From Pedobacter sp. R20-19 (lineage in GTDB: Bacteria > Bacteroidota > Bacteroidia > Sphingobacteriales > Sphingobacteriaceae), in NCBI RefSeq assembly GCF_000708265.2, contig NZ_JCKI01000008.1, positions 1 through 64,000 on the forward strand: 64,000 nucleotides of DNA, read 5' to 3'. Within the stretch, counting starts at the first letter, position 1. Each line of letters opens with the position of its first letter. The notes under the pieces are model-generated. The model worked only from the letters and a program-made list of their open reading frames with translations. It made no database searches and was not told the DNA's origin. Positions 8,580 through 16,095 of this stretch are shown here, one piece after another. A program made the translations under genes and the position numbers.

Positions 8580-8627
8580 GTTACTTTGTAACCGAAAGTA
8601 ACAGTAACTTTCGAGTAACTAAGTAAC
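8580..8627. promoter_or_regulatory. GTAAC repeat cluster in the SDR/HxlR divergent promoter
   Basis: GTAAC occurs at 8588, 8598, 8604, 8615 and 8623, with GTTAC at 8580. GTTAC-TTT-GTAAC is a perfect inverted repeat, and CGAAAGT/ACTTTCG (8593-8613) forms a second dyad. The cluster ends three bases before the HxlR start codon. It is a probable operator for that regulator. Confidence 0.55.
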
Positions 8628-8629
8628 TT

Positions 8630-8980
8630 ATGACTGAAGATCACTGTCAATTAGGACACAAAAAAGAGATCATGGCTGTCCATGATGCAATGGACGTACT
8701 GAATGGGAAATGGAAAATATCCATCATCTCATCCATTTGCTATTATAACAAAAGAAGATTTTCTGATATTTTGAATGATGTACAAGGCATATCAAATAAA
8801 ATGCTGAGTAAGGAATTAAAAGAGTTGGAGATTAATAAATTGGTAAAGCGAACGGTACTGGAAACGCAGCCTATATCGGTTCAATATCAATTAACAGAAT
8901 ATGGCATGACATTAAAAACCATCATTAATGACCTAACTGAATGGGGATTAGCTCACCGCAAAGTAATTGTTGGTAAATAA
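8630..8980 (+). CDS. HxlR-family transcriptional regulator
   Basis: 116 residues, the normal size for HxlR winged-helix regulators. The signature segments are present in order: AMDVLNGKWKISIIS, RRFSDILNDVQGISNKMLSKELKEL, the wing YQLTEYG, and LTEWGLAH. Cys6 lies near the N-terminus, in the place used as a redox or electrophile sensor in related proteins such as YodB and QorR; sensing here is inferred. It is divergent from the SDR gene at 7784, which is its likely target, and starts directly behind the GTAAC cluster. Confidence 0.92.
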   Translation: MTEDHCQLGHKKEIMAVHDAMDVLNGKWKISIISSICYYNKRRFSDILNDVQGISNKMLSKELKELEINKLVKRTVLETQPISVQYQLTEYGMTLKTIINDLTEWGLAHRKVIVGK

Positions 8981-9113
8981 ATTTGATCCTGTATTAGTCT
9001 TTATCAGATGATTGGCAATAAGCACTAGAATCGAGTTAATACATTTTAGCTTAAGAATGGAATTCGGTAGAGATATTTATGCTGCTCAAACAATCTTTTG
9101 CCTCATATTAAAA

Positions 9114-9138
9114 AGCCCCACTCGGACGGAGTGGGGCT
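9114..9138 (-). terminator. Terminator of the first tRNA-Asn
   Basis: AGCCCCACTC/GAGTGGGGCT forms a perfect 10-bp stem with a 5-nt loop. On the minus strand it is followed by a T tract (9109-9113). It lies 17 bp past the tRNA 3' end. Confidence 0.8.
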
Positions 9139-9154
9139 AACTGATAAGAATCAG

Positions 9155-9228
9155 CTCCCTCTGCTGGGCTCGAACCAGCGACCCTCTGATTAACAGTCAG
9201 ATGCTCTAACCAGCTGAGCTAAGAAGGA
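9155..9228 (-). tRNA. tRNA-Asn (anticodon GTT), copy 1
   Basis: A 74-nt cloverleaf on the minus strand. The acceptor arms TCCTTCT and AGAGGGA pair with two G-T wobbles. The D arm is AGCTCAGCTGG, the anticodon loop CTGTTAA gives GTT, and the T arm is GCTGGTTCGAGCCCAGC. CCA is not encoded. It is identical over its whole length to the copy at 9317. Confidence 0.95.
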
Positions 9229-9286
9229 ATATTTATTCTGGTTGGTACTATATGTTTTGCTAAAATCATTTAGCAAGTTTGTCATA

Positions 9287-9315
9287 AAAAATCCCCACAT
9301 TACTGTGAGGATTTT
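9287..9315 (-). terminator. Hairpin terminator between the two tRNA-Asn genes
   Basis: AAAATCCCCAC and GTGAGGATTTT pair with one mismatch around a 7-nt loop. On the minus strand the hairpin follows the second tRNA gene by two bases, so that gene is probably a separate transcription unit. Confidence 0.6.
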
Positions 9316-9316
9316 G

Positions 9317-9390
9317 CTCCCTCTGCTGGGCTCGAACCAGCGACCCTCTGATTAACAGTCAGATGCTCTAACCAGCTGAGCTAAGAAGGA
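9317..9390 (-). tRNA. tRNA-Asn (anticodon GTT), copy 2
   Basis: A 74-nt cloverleaf on the minus strand, identical to the copy at 9155-9228. Each copy has its own downstream hairpin, which argues for duplication together with separate termination. Confidence 0.95.
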
Positions 9391-9534
9391 GTGCTGGTTG
9401 TTTCCCAAATCGAAGTTTTAATGCTTTTAAGCTTACAAACCCTTGTTCGTTTTGGGAATGCAATATTAGGGCTTTTAAATTATTTATGCAATATTTGCAG
9501 TGAAAAATTTTTAAAAAAATTCAAATTAAAATAT

Positions 9535-10455
9535 ATGAGCCTGATAATCATAGGTACTGTAGCGTTCGATGCTATTGAAACTCCATTCGGAAAAACAGAT
9601 AAAATTGTTGGTGGCGCTGCAACATACGCCAGTTTAGCTGCATCTTACTTCTATAATCAAGCAAAAATTGTTGCGGTAGTAGGTGATGATTTTCAAAAAG
9701 CAGATATAGATACCTTTACCAAACATGGAATAGATACTGAAGGTTTGCAGATTAAGGTTGGCGAAAAATCGTTTTTCTGGTCAGGTAAGTACCATAATGA
9801 TATGAATAGCCGGGATACGCTAATTACAGAATTAAACGTATTGGAAAATTTCGATCCAATCATCCCGGAAAGCTACCAGGATTGTGAATTTCTGATGTTA
9901 GGCAACCTTACCCCACAAGTACAACAAACCGTGATTAAACGCCTTAAAAATCGCCCTAAGCTAATCGTAATGGACACGATGAACTTCTGGATGGACATTA
10001 TGATGGATGATTTACTGGAAACCATTAAAATGGTAGATGTTTTAACCATTAATGATGCAGAAGCACGTCAGCTTTCAGGCGAATATTCATTGGTTAAAGC
10101 TGCCAAAAAAATCCTGACCATGGGGCCTAAGTATTTAATCATCAAAAAAGGTGAGCATGGCGCTTTGTTATTTCACGAAGATCAGATTTTCTCTGCACCA
10201 GCATTGCCTTTGGCAGAAGTTTTCGATCCGACAGGAGCAGGCGATACCTTTGCAGGTGGATTTATTGGTTATCTGGCCAAAGTTGGTACCATTAACTTTA
10301 ATAACATGAAAAATGCCATTATTTATGGATCAGCACTTGCATCATTCTGTGTAGAAAAATTTGGAACGGAAAGGTTATTAAATTTAACTGATAAAGAAGT
10401 TGCAGATAGAATTCAGGAATTTGTAAGCTTGAGCGCCTTCACCATTGAAGCTTAA
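9535..10455 (+). CDS. PfkB-family carbohydrate kinase
   Basis: 306 residues from the ATG at 9535, where the family start MSLIIIGTVAFDAIETPFG appears. An in-frame opening back to 9391 abuts the tRNA and does not resemble the family. The protein has a ribokinase fold with an N-terminal GGAATYAS sugar-binding segment and the C-terminal PfkB signature DPTGAGDTFAGGF (catalytic Asp about residue 237). The substrate (a sugar or nucleoside) cannot be read from sequence. A strong hairpin separates it from the convergent cytochrome b5-like gene. Confidence 0.88.
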   Translation: MSLIIIGTVAFDAIETPFGKTDKIVGGAATYASLAASYFYNQAKIVAVVGDDFQKADIDTFTKHGIDTEGLQIKVGEKSFFWSGKYHNDMNSRDTLITELNVLENFDPIIPESYQDCEFLMLGNLTPQVQQTVIKRLKNRPKLIVMDTMNFWMDIMMDDLLETIKMVDVLTINDAEARQLSGEYSLVKAAKKILTMGPKYLIIKKGEHGALLFHEDQIFSAPALPLAEVFDPTGAGDTFAGGFIGYLAKVGTINFNNMKNAIIYGSALASFCVEKFGTERLLNLTDKEVADRIQEFVSLSAFTIEA

Positions 10456-10497
10456 GCCATTCAAATAGCAGCTGGAAAATTTCCAGTCTTAAATGAT

Positions 10498-10540
10498 TGC
10501 CGCAGATTTGCAAATTTTAATGATTTGTAAATCTGTGGCA
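10498..10540. terminator. Bidirectional terminator between PfkB kinase and carotenoid genes
   Basis: TGCCGCAGATTTGCAAAT and ATTTGTAAATCTGTGGCA form an 18-bp stem, with two G-T pairs, around a 7-nt loop. It lies between convergent genes. A smaller dyad, CTGGAAA/TTTCCAG, precedes it at 10471. Confidence 0.7.
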
Positions 10541-10547
10541 TTCTTAT

Positions 10548-10781
10548 TTATATCATTTTTGCAATTGGAGTAAACTTTTCAAAAACGGCTTCAGTATGAG
10601 GTGCATCTGGCAGCTCATCGGTTAGGTCCTGCCCTGCCCAATGCTCATAGTGCTTTCCATTACGCCATAAGCGACTATCAGTCATGTCATATATAAAACC
10701 CTTGTAAGCCACCCAAATCTGAGGTTTATCCTGTCCGTTTCGCAAAGCGAGTTGCTGCTTGGTATATACGGGCAATTCCAT
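10548..10781 (-). CDS. Cytochrome b5-like heme/steroid-binding domain protein
   Basis: 77 residues forming one compact domain: VYTKQQLALRNGQDKPQIWVAY, then KGFIYDMTDSRLWRNGKHY and EHWAGQDLTDEL, then APHTEAVFEKF. Family knowledge marks the His residues in KHYEHWAG and APH as candidate heme ligands or their neighbours. It shares one base with the lycopene cyclase stop (TAATG), so it is translationally coupled. Electron supply to the carotenoid hydroxylase or a desaturase is an attractive inference but unproven. Confidence 0.8.
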   Translation of the reverse strand: MELPVYTKQQLALRNGQDKPQIWVAYKGFIYDMTDSRLWRNGKHYEHWAGQDLTDELPDAPHTEAVFEKFTPIAKMI

Positions 10782-11461
10782 TATTTAATCGCCCTGCTTT
10801 TAAACCATTCGTATAAATAAATATTCATTAGCAACAAACTCATTAAATAGAAATGATCTTCAAAAGGAATAGTACCGACTCTAAAACTTAAATTTTCCTT
10901 ATTATTATAAATCACCACAGGTATTGCAGTTAAAAACCCATTCACGATATAAAATGGAATCAAAGCCACTAAATAAGCCCGGTAAAACCGATACATAAAG
11001 CGAAGCTTTGCATTAATATATTCTACATAGGCCAGCACTACAAACAGAAATCCAAAATTAATAACCGTATACCAATAGCGATAACCAAAGAAAAGAATGG
11101 CGATACATAAACCTAGAAAAAGGTTACTCAGCGCAAGGCTATACTTCTGTAATCCATTTTTTGGAAAATAAACATTTAAGCATTCATAGATGAAAACACA
11201 GGCATAAGGAACGGTTAAGAAAAAAAGAATTTCTTCTAACGGCAATCCCCACAACTTAATTCCTGTTATGTAATCTGGATTGAAAGACCATACGTTTAGC
11301 TTCACAAAGAGTAAATCCCAGATCAGGAAAACAATGCCGGTAATTAATATTGCCGGAACAATAAATTTCCATTTACTAAAAAAATGAACCTTCTTATCAA
11401 ATGACAATACGAGCGGGAAGAAAATTACGGCAACATTGATGAGTAAATAAATGTAGTTCAT
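10781..11461 (-). CDS. Lycopene beta-cyclase, fused CrtYc-CrtYd type
   Basis: 226 residues and about six or seven membrane helices. Two copies of the lycopene-cyclase domain (TIGR03462 type) lie in tandem. The first has PLEE at residues 74-77 and the second PFED at 199-202, the conserved acidic PxE(E/D) motifs. Actinobacteria encode the halves separately (CrtYc and CrtYd); fusions like this are usual in Bacteroidota and in the CarRA family. It converts lycopene to beta-carotene at the membrane. It overlaps the cytochrome b5-like gene by 1 bp and abuts the unknown secreted protein upstream without a gap. Confidence 0.9.
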   Translation of the reverse strand: MNYIYLLINVAVIFFPLVLSFDKKVHFFSKWKFIVPAILITGIVFLIWDLLFVKLNVWSFNPDYITGIKLWGLPLEEILFFLTVPYACVFIYECLNVYFPKNGLQKYSLALSNLFLGLCIAILFFGYRYWYTVINFGFLFVVLAYVEYINAKLRFMYRFYRAYLVALIPFYIVNGFLTAIPVVIYNNKENLSFRVGTIPFEDHFYLMSLLLMNIYLYEWFKSRAIK

Positions 11462-11992
11462 TTAAACGTATTTTTTTAGGATTTTAACTTCTTCGGGCGT
11501 ACAACGTTTGCTATCAATCATGAACTTGGCCACATTTTTAATAAGCGCCTGATCAGCATTGCCAAAATTATCATGCTGATAGTGTTTAACAATTTGCTTG
11601 CGATCAAAATTTAAATTTTTACTAAATCCCAGAAAGGATGGCGTAAAGTGTTCAATAGAAAAACGCATAAAACGGATTTCCAAATTTTCTTTATCCATAT
11701 TAACAGCTTGTTGCATTGCTTTCTGCGATGCCTTTACATATTTTATCTTACTGTATGGATTCCAGGCATGTTTTGCTTTTAGTGCTTCCAGCGTTCCTAT
11801 ATAAGCAGTTGTTAAAGCCGTTTTACCACTTAACTTATTCAATTTAACGAATAATGAATCGGTTAACTTAGCATCTTCTACCGCCTTTACCAAATCATTT
11901 TTAAGTACGGAAATTTCTTTCGGAGATAACTGCGCATAACAGAAATTTATGCTAATGGTCAATAGAAAAATTAAAAGTTTAAGTTTAGGCAT
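11462..11992 (-). CDS. Secreted protein of unknown function, first gene of the lycopene cyclase operon
   Basis: 176 residues from the ATG at 11992; a TTG four codons earlier is unlikely. The signal peptide is MPKLKLLIFLLTISINFCYA with cleavage before QLS. The mature part is helical and Lys-rich, with repeat-like helices (LKNDLVKAVEDAKL, VKASQKAMQQAVNM), and contains LEIRFMRFSIEHFTPSFLGF. I recognise no catalytic motif. Its stop directly abuts the lycopene cyclase start, so it belongs to the carotenoid operon. A role in periplasmic carotenoid handling is only a guess. Confidence 0.8.
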   Translation of the reverse strand: MPKLKLLIFLLTISINFCYAQLSPKEISVLKNDLVKAVEDAKLTDSLFVKLNKLSGKTALTTAYIGTLEALKAKHAWNPYSKIKYVKASQKAMQQAVNMDKENLEIRFMRFSIEHFTPSFLGFSKNLNFDRKQIVKHYQHDNFGNADQALIKNVAKFMIDSKRCTPEEVKILKKYV

Positions 11993-12100
11993 GTTTAGAT
12001 GCAAATGTAATAAAAGGAATGTAAATACATTGGTAGATCACTGGTTAGTCGTCATCGGATGCATACCTAAATGGTAATTTTATTTTATTTAAGGTTTAGT

Positions 12101-12148
12101 GAAGAATCTGTAACCTATAAAACACTGACTATTAATAAAACACAGAAC
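12101..12148 (+). repeat. 48-bp direct repeat, copy 1
   Basis: It starts GAAGAATCTGTAACCTATAA and ends AAAACACAGAAC. The second copy at 12181-12228 differs at one base (T to C), giving an 80-bp period. There is no gene in 11993-12460; the stretch is made of these repeats plus the inverted element at 12164-12302. Confidence 0.9.
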
Positions 12149-12163
12149 CATCTGAAACAATTG

Positions 12164-12302
12164 TTATTCAGAGCGCCAGCGAAGAATCTGCAACCTATAA
12201 AACACTGACTATTAATAAAACACAGAACAGATAGCCAGATAAAAAAATTAAACCGCAGTACCCTGTAGCTTAGGGATTCTTCGCTACGCTCTGAATGACA
12301 GA
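12164..12302. repeat. REP-like inverted element
   Basis: The left arm TTATTCAGAGCG..GCGAAGAATC (12164-12190) is inverted with GATTCTTCGCTACGCTCTGA followed by ATGACAG (12275-12302). Such boxes are a common dispersed intergenic palindrome type in this group of bacteria. Similar fragments occur in this window near 33640-33690 and 53795-53880. Confidence 0.6.
12181..12228 (+). repeat. 48-bp direct repeat, copy 2
   Basis: Near-identical to 12101-12148. It overlaps the left arm of the REP-like inverted element at 12164-12190. Confidence 0.9.
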
Positions 12303-12460
12303 CATGGAAGAAAGTTAATCAAACTGCTTAGCCACCCAGCTTAAAGATTTTCACAAACACTCCGAATGAACAGGTAGTATAATAACCTACCAGCTTTAGA
12401 ATAAAAGAAATGCATCATTATTATCCAAACAAAATCCCATAAAATCCTTTTATTTACATT

Positions 12461-13942
12461 ATGGATAAAAAACCACAGATTGTAGTTATTGGCGCTGGTT
12501 TCGCGGGGCTTTCTGCCGCAGCTTTATTAGCTAAACATGGCTGCGAGGTTACTGTAATTGAAAAGAATGAGATGGCTGGTGGAAGGGCCAGAATCTGGCA
12601 GAAGGATGGCTTTACATTTGATATGGGTCCAAGCTGGTATTGGATGCCTGATGTTTTTGAGAACTTCTATCAATTGTTTAATAAAACCACTTCTGATTTT
12701 TACGAGCTGAAAAGACTAAACCCCTCCTACCGAATTTATTTCAATAAAGAAGACACGCTAAATGTACCAGCTACAACGGAAAAATTATATGCACTGTTCG
12801 AGGAATTAGAACCCGGAAGTAGTAAGAATCTTGATATCTTTCTTCAGCAAGCGAAATACAAATACGATGTCGGCATGAATGAATATGTATTTAAACCGTC
12901 GCATAGCGTAATGGAGTATTTTGATCCACGATTAGCCGTAAGTGGTATTAAATTACAGTTGCTCGGCAATATGCGCAAACATGTATACAAACTCTTTAAA
13001 AATGAAAAACTAAGAAAACTGCTTGAATTTCCTGTATTGTTTCTTGGCGCAACGCCTCAAAACACACCAGCTCTCTATAGCCTGATGAATTATGCTGATC
13101 TTATTATGGGCACCTGGTACCCGATGGGTGGCATGCATGAAATTGTTTTGGCTATGCAAACCATTGCCGAGCAGCAAGGTGTTAAGTTTTTATTTAACAC
13201 TACGGTATCCAAAATTGAAGTAAAAGATAAGATAGCGAAAACAATCATAACCGACAAAGGTAATTTTGATGTAGATTATGTGGTAGGAAACGCTGACTAT
13301 CACCACATAGAGCAACATTTATTAGATAAACCATACCGAAATTACAATGAAAAATACTGGGAAGGCCGAACTATGGCCCCATCAAGTCTACTGTTTTACA
13401 TTGCTTTAAACAAGAAATTAAAAAATATTCTTCACCATAATTTATTTTTCGATCAGAATTTTGATCAGCATGCGGAAGAAATATATACTAATCCGATGTG
13501 GCCATCTAAACCATTATTCTATGCTTGCTGCCCATCTGTAACTGATAATAGTGTGGCTCCTGAAGGCTGTGAAAATCTTTTCTTTCTGATTCCTGTTGCG
13601 CCAGGCCTGGAAGATAGCGAAATCAAAAGAGCAGAATACTTTGAAATTCTGGCAGATAGGTTCAAAGAATTAACGGGCAATGAAATCCGCAATGCTATTA
13701 TTTTTAAGAGAAGTTACGCCATGAATGATTTCGTAAGTGATTACAACGCATTCAAAGGAAATGCATATGGCTTAGCAAACACATTGAAACAGACTGCTTT
13801 TTTAAAACCAAAGATGAAAAGCAAAGTAACAAACATGTTATACACCGGACAATTAACGATTCCAGGCCCTGGAGTGCCCCCTGCTATCATATCCGGACAA
13901 GTGGTAGCAAAAGAAATAATAAAAAAGTTAAAAAAAGCTTGA
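12461..13942 (+). CDS. crtI: Phytoene desaturase
   Basis: 493 residues, the normal CrtI length. The N-terminal FAD motif GAGFAG is at residues 11-16, followed by EKN and GGRAR and by DMGPSWYWMPDVF, typical of Bacteroidota CrtI. The C-terminal PGPGVPPAIISGQ is the CrtI family signature. It dehydrogenates phytoene stepwise to lycopene at the membrane. It is divergent from the lycopene cyclase operon across a repeat-rich 468-bp spacer. A related desaturase acting later (CrtD-like) cannot be excluded, but this is the only family member in view. Confidence 0.92.
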   Translation: MDKKPQIVVIGAGFAGLSAAALLAKHGCEVTVIEKNEMAGGRARIWQKDGFTFDMGPSWYWMPDVFENFYQLFNKTTSDFYELKRLNPSYRIYFNKEDTLNVPATTEKLYALFEELEPGSSKNLDIFLQQAKYKYDVGMNEYVFKPSHSVMEYFDPRLAVSGIKLQLLGNMRKHVYKLFKNEKLRKLLEFPVLFLGATPQNTPALYSLMNYADLIMGTWYPMGGMHEIVLAMQTIAEQQGVKFLFNTTVSKIEVKDKIAKTIITDKGNFDVDYVVGNADYHHIEQHLLDKPYRNYNEKYWEGRTMAPSSLLFYIALNKKLKNILHHNLFFDQNFDQHAEEIYTNPMWPSKPLFYACCPSVTDNSVAPEGCENLFFLIPVAPGLEDSEIKRAEYFEILADRFKELTGNEIRNAIIFKRSYAMNDFVSDYNAFKGNAYGLANTLKQTAFLKPKMKSKVTNMLYTGQLTIPGPGVPPAIISGQVVAKEIIKKLKKA

Positions 13943-13960
13943 CAAATTTAAAATTTCCCT

Positions 13961-14142
13961 TATCTTTATATCCACAAAACAAAAACACTGCAAATAACCT
14001 TTTAAACGCAATATTGTTCAAGGTTTGCATTTGTTTCGAAACGAAAGAGAAGGCGAATTGTTGAAAGTAAACATAAGAATCAACTAACCAAATATATGAT
14101 AAGCAAATAAGGCCTGGTTTTTTTCCGGGCCTTTTGCTTTTT
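13961..14142 (+). ncRNA. Candidate small noncoding RNA downstream of crtI
   Basis: TTGACA (13939-13944, overlapping the crtI stop) and TATCTTTA (13961-13968) make a plausible promoter. About 170 bp later a strong terminator ends the region. No open frame longer than a few codons lies between. The interior can fold: GCAAA..CCTT (13992-14003) pairs with AAGGTTTGC (14020-14028), and GTTTCGAAAC is self-complementary. It could instead be just the 3' UTR of crtI. The rest of the gap to 14346 shows nothing but the sigma-factor terminator. Confidence 0.3.
14101..14141 (+). terminator. Terminator downstream of crtI / candidate sRNA
   Basis: GGCCTGG/CCGGGCC with a 7-T loop, extended by AGCAAA..AAGG against CCTTTTGCT, followed by TTTTT. 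Confidence 0.75.
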
Positions 14143-14295
14143 AGTAATAAATCATTCTACTTTCTATTCTTACTGTTTATCTCTTCTATATGATGCTAAT
14201 TTTGGCTGATGAAAAATTCAGAATAGCTTTGGCTACTAAATCAAGAATTAAACGCATTAAATTTTAATTAAAAAAAAAAATCCCTAAAAATAAGG

Positions 14296-14324
14296 CAAAA
14301 AAAAGTCCCGATTTAAATCGAGAC
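14296..14324 (-). terminator. Terminator of the ECF sigma factor gene
   Basis: GTCCCGATTTAAATCGAGAC (14305-14324) is a near-perfect dyad. The adjacent A run reads as a T tract on the minus strand. It lies 22 bp after the sigma-factor stop. Confidence 0.7.
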
Positions 14325-14346
14325 CTAATTAATAAGTAGATGCACT

Positions 14347-14877
14347 TTAAGCCAATTCTGCAATGGCGATGTCTTTTGAGTATGTTTTTAAATATTTTTT
14401 CAAGATTCCTCTAGCTACATGAATACGCGTTTTAACAGTTCCAATTGGAATTTCTAGCATATCAGCAATTTCATGATATTTATATCCTTCAAAATAACGG
14501 ATAAATGGAACATAGTATTCTTGAGGCAATTGTGAAAGTGCTTTATCAATATCACCTAATACAAACTTACTTTCTGCTTGATTTTTAGTAGCACTGTAAG
14601 AAAGATTTGCAGAGGAAATATCTTCACTTTGAGTAATTAAAGTATTCGTTTTTACTAAACGGCGATAATTATTGATAAAGGTATTTTTCATAATAGTAAA
14701 CAACCAACCCTTTAAGTTTGTTCCTTCTTTAAACTTGTTGTAATAAGTGATTGCTTTAAGCATCGTATCTTGAACAAGATCATTTGCATCTTCCGCATCT
14801 TTAGTAAAATTCAAAGCGTAAGATCTAAGTGAAACAGAGTGATGGTTAACCAGATGGTTGAATTCAAATTTTGTCAT
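14347..14877 (-). CDS. RNA polymerase sigma factor, ECF (sigma-70 family)
   Basis: 176 residues from the ATG at 14877 (MTKFEFNHLVNHH). Upstream in-frame sequence to 14928 would begin only 9 bp from the promoter element at 14937-14944. Region 2 shows DANDLVQDTMLKAITYYNKF and GWLFTIMKNTFINNYRR. Region 4 shows LPQEYYVPFIRYFEGYKYHEIADML followed by IPIGTVKTRIHVARGILKK. No anti-sigma gene is adjacent. ECF sigma factors of this type control stress or surface responses; involvement in carotenoid control is possible only by proximity. Confidence 0.92.
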   Translation of the reverse strand: MTKFEFNHLVNHHSVSLRSYALNFTKDAEDANDLVQDTMLKAITYYNKFKEGTNLKGWLFTIMKNTFINNYRRLVKTNTLITQSEDISSANLSYSATKNQAESKFVLGDIDKALSQLPQEYYVPFIRYFEGYKYHEIADMLEIPIGTVKTRIHVARGILKKYLKTYSKDIAIAELA

Positions 14878-14936
14878 GATATTTAGCTTTAGGAGATTAA
14901 AACAAATGAATTGATGTTCATTTGCCATTATACAAT

Positions 14937-14944
14937 CAAACTTA
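14937..14944 (-). promoter_or_regulatory. -7 element TAAGTTTG of the sigma factor promoter
   Basis: A perfect match to the Bacteroidota -7 consensus TAnnTTTG, read on the minus strand. No clear -33 TTG is visible. It supports translation from 14877, with a leader of about 50 nt. Confidence 0.45.
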
Positions 14945-15003
14945 ATACCAAAAATTATTGATGCCGCTATAACATCCTAAAACTATAAAAAAGTGCATTT
15001 TCG

Positions 15004-16020
15004 TCACAGAATATTTACTTCCCGTTCTAGAGTGACTCCAAAAGTGGACTTTACACTGTCTATAATCTGTTCAGAAAATTGATATACTTCCGTGCCAGAA
15101 GCATGTCCATGATTAACTAAAACTAAAGCCTGGTTTTTCCAGGTACCTGTGTCACCAACCCTTTTACCTTTCCAACCACATTGCTCAATCAACCAGCCGG
15201 CAGCTAATTTAACTCTACCATCTGCAGTAGGGTAGTGCACCACATCAGGATGCTGAGCGACTACATCTGCAAACTCATGCTTTTCTATAATGGGATTTTT
15301 GAAAAAACTTCCGGCATTGCCAATTGTTGAAGGATCTGGCAACTTACTTACGCGAATGTGAGCAACAGCAGCTGAAACATCTGCTATACCAGGGCTTTCA
15401 ATACCACGATTTAGCAACTCAGCCTCTATTGCACCGTAACTGGTGTTTAGCTGAGGCTGCGATGATAAGCGAAAAGTAACTTTAGTAATAATATATTGCC
15501 CTTTAAACGCTCCTTTAAAAATGCTTTCTCGATAACCAAACTGGCAATCTTCAAAATTAAAAGTTTTAAGCTGACCGGTTTTAATTTCAAAAGCAGCACA
15601 GCTTTCAAATACATCTTTAAGTTCTACACCGTATGCACCTATATTCTGAATAGGTGATGCCCCAACAGTTCCTGGAATTAAACTCAGGTTTTCGACACCA
15701 GCAAAATTATTGATCACACAATAGTTTACAAAATCATTCCAAACCTCTCCAGATCCTGCTGTTACCAACACCTGATCTCCTTCGATTTTAGATTCAATTC
15801 CTTTGATGCTCATTTTCACCACTAAGCCATCAAAATCCTGCGTAAACAAAATATTGCTTCCACCACCAATGATTAATCGTTTTTGATTACTGAAAAGTGG
15901 ATTTTGAAACAGCTCATTCAAATCATTTTCTGTTTCTATTTCAGCAAAGTAGTGTGCGTTAACATCAATAGCGAATGAGTTGTAAGGCTTTAATGAAACG
16001 TTTTCTAAAATCTGAGGCAT
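15004..16020 (-). CDS. murB: UDP-N-acetylenolpyruvoylglucosamine reductase
   Basis: 338 residues, matching type I MurB (E. coli-like, without the type II deletion). The FAD-binding PCMH-type domain shows IGGGSNILFT and LIPGTVGASPIQNIGAYG. The C-terminal domain has the catalytic Ser in GNAGSFFKNP and WLIEQCGWKG. It reduces UDP-GlcNAc-enolpyruvate to UDP-MurNAc in cytoplasmic peptidoglycan synthesis. It is not next to other mur genes. It lies 126 bp upstream of the sigma factor on the same strand and 75 bp from crtZ. Confidence 0.96.
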   Translation of the reverse strand: MPQILENVSLKPYNSFAIDVNAHYFAEIETENDLNELFQNPLFSNQKRLIIGGGSNILFTQDFDGLVVKMSIKGIESKIEGDQVLVTAGSGEVWNDFVNYCVINNFAGVENLSLIPGTVGASPIQNIGAYGVELKDVFESCAAFEIKTGQLKTFNFEDCQFGYRESIFKGAFKGQYIITKVTFRLSSQPQLNTSYGAIEAELLNRGIESPGIADVSAAVAHIRVSKLPDPSTIGNAGSFFKNPIIEKHEFADVVAQHPDVVHYPTADGRVKLAAGWLIEQCGWKGKRVGDTGTWKNQALVLVNHGHASGTEVYQFSEQIIDSVKSTFGVTLEREVNIL

Positions 16021-16095
16021 GGCATTGGGTGTTAAGCTGCAAAAGTAAAATAAAAATTAACTATGTTAGAAATGCCTGGATAATAATAGAAAAAG

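Noticed and set aside
9391..9534. 48-codon extension of the PfkB kinase
   Set aside because: It starts directly at the tRNA boundary and does not resemble the family; the canonical start is at 9535.
12101..12228. Possible two-repeat CRISPR
   Set aside because: Only two copies, 48 bp long, with no cas genes; the flanks belong to a REP-like element.
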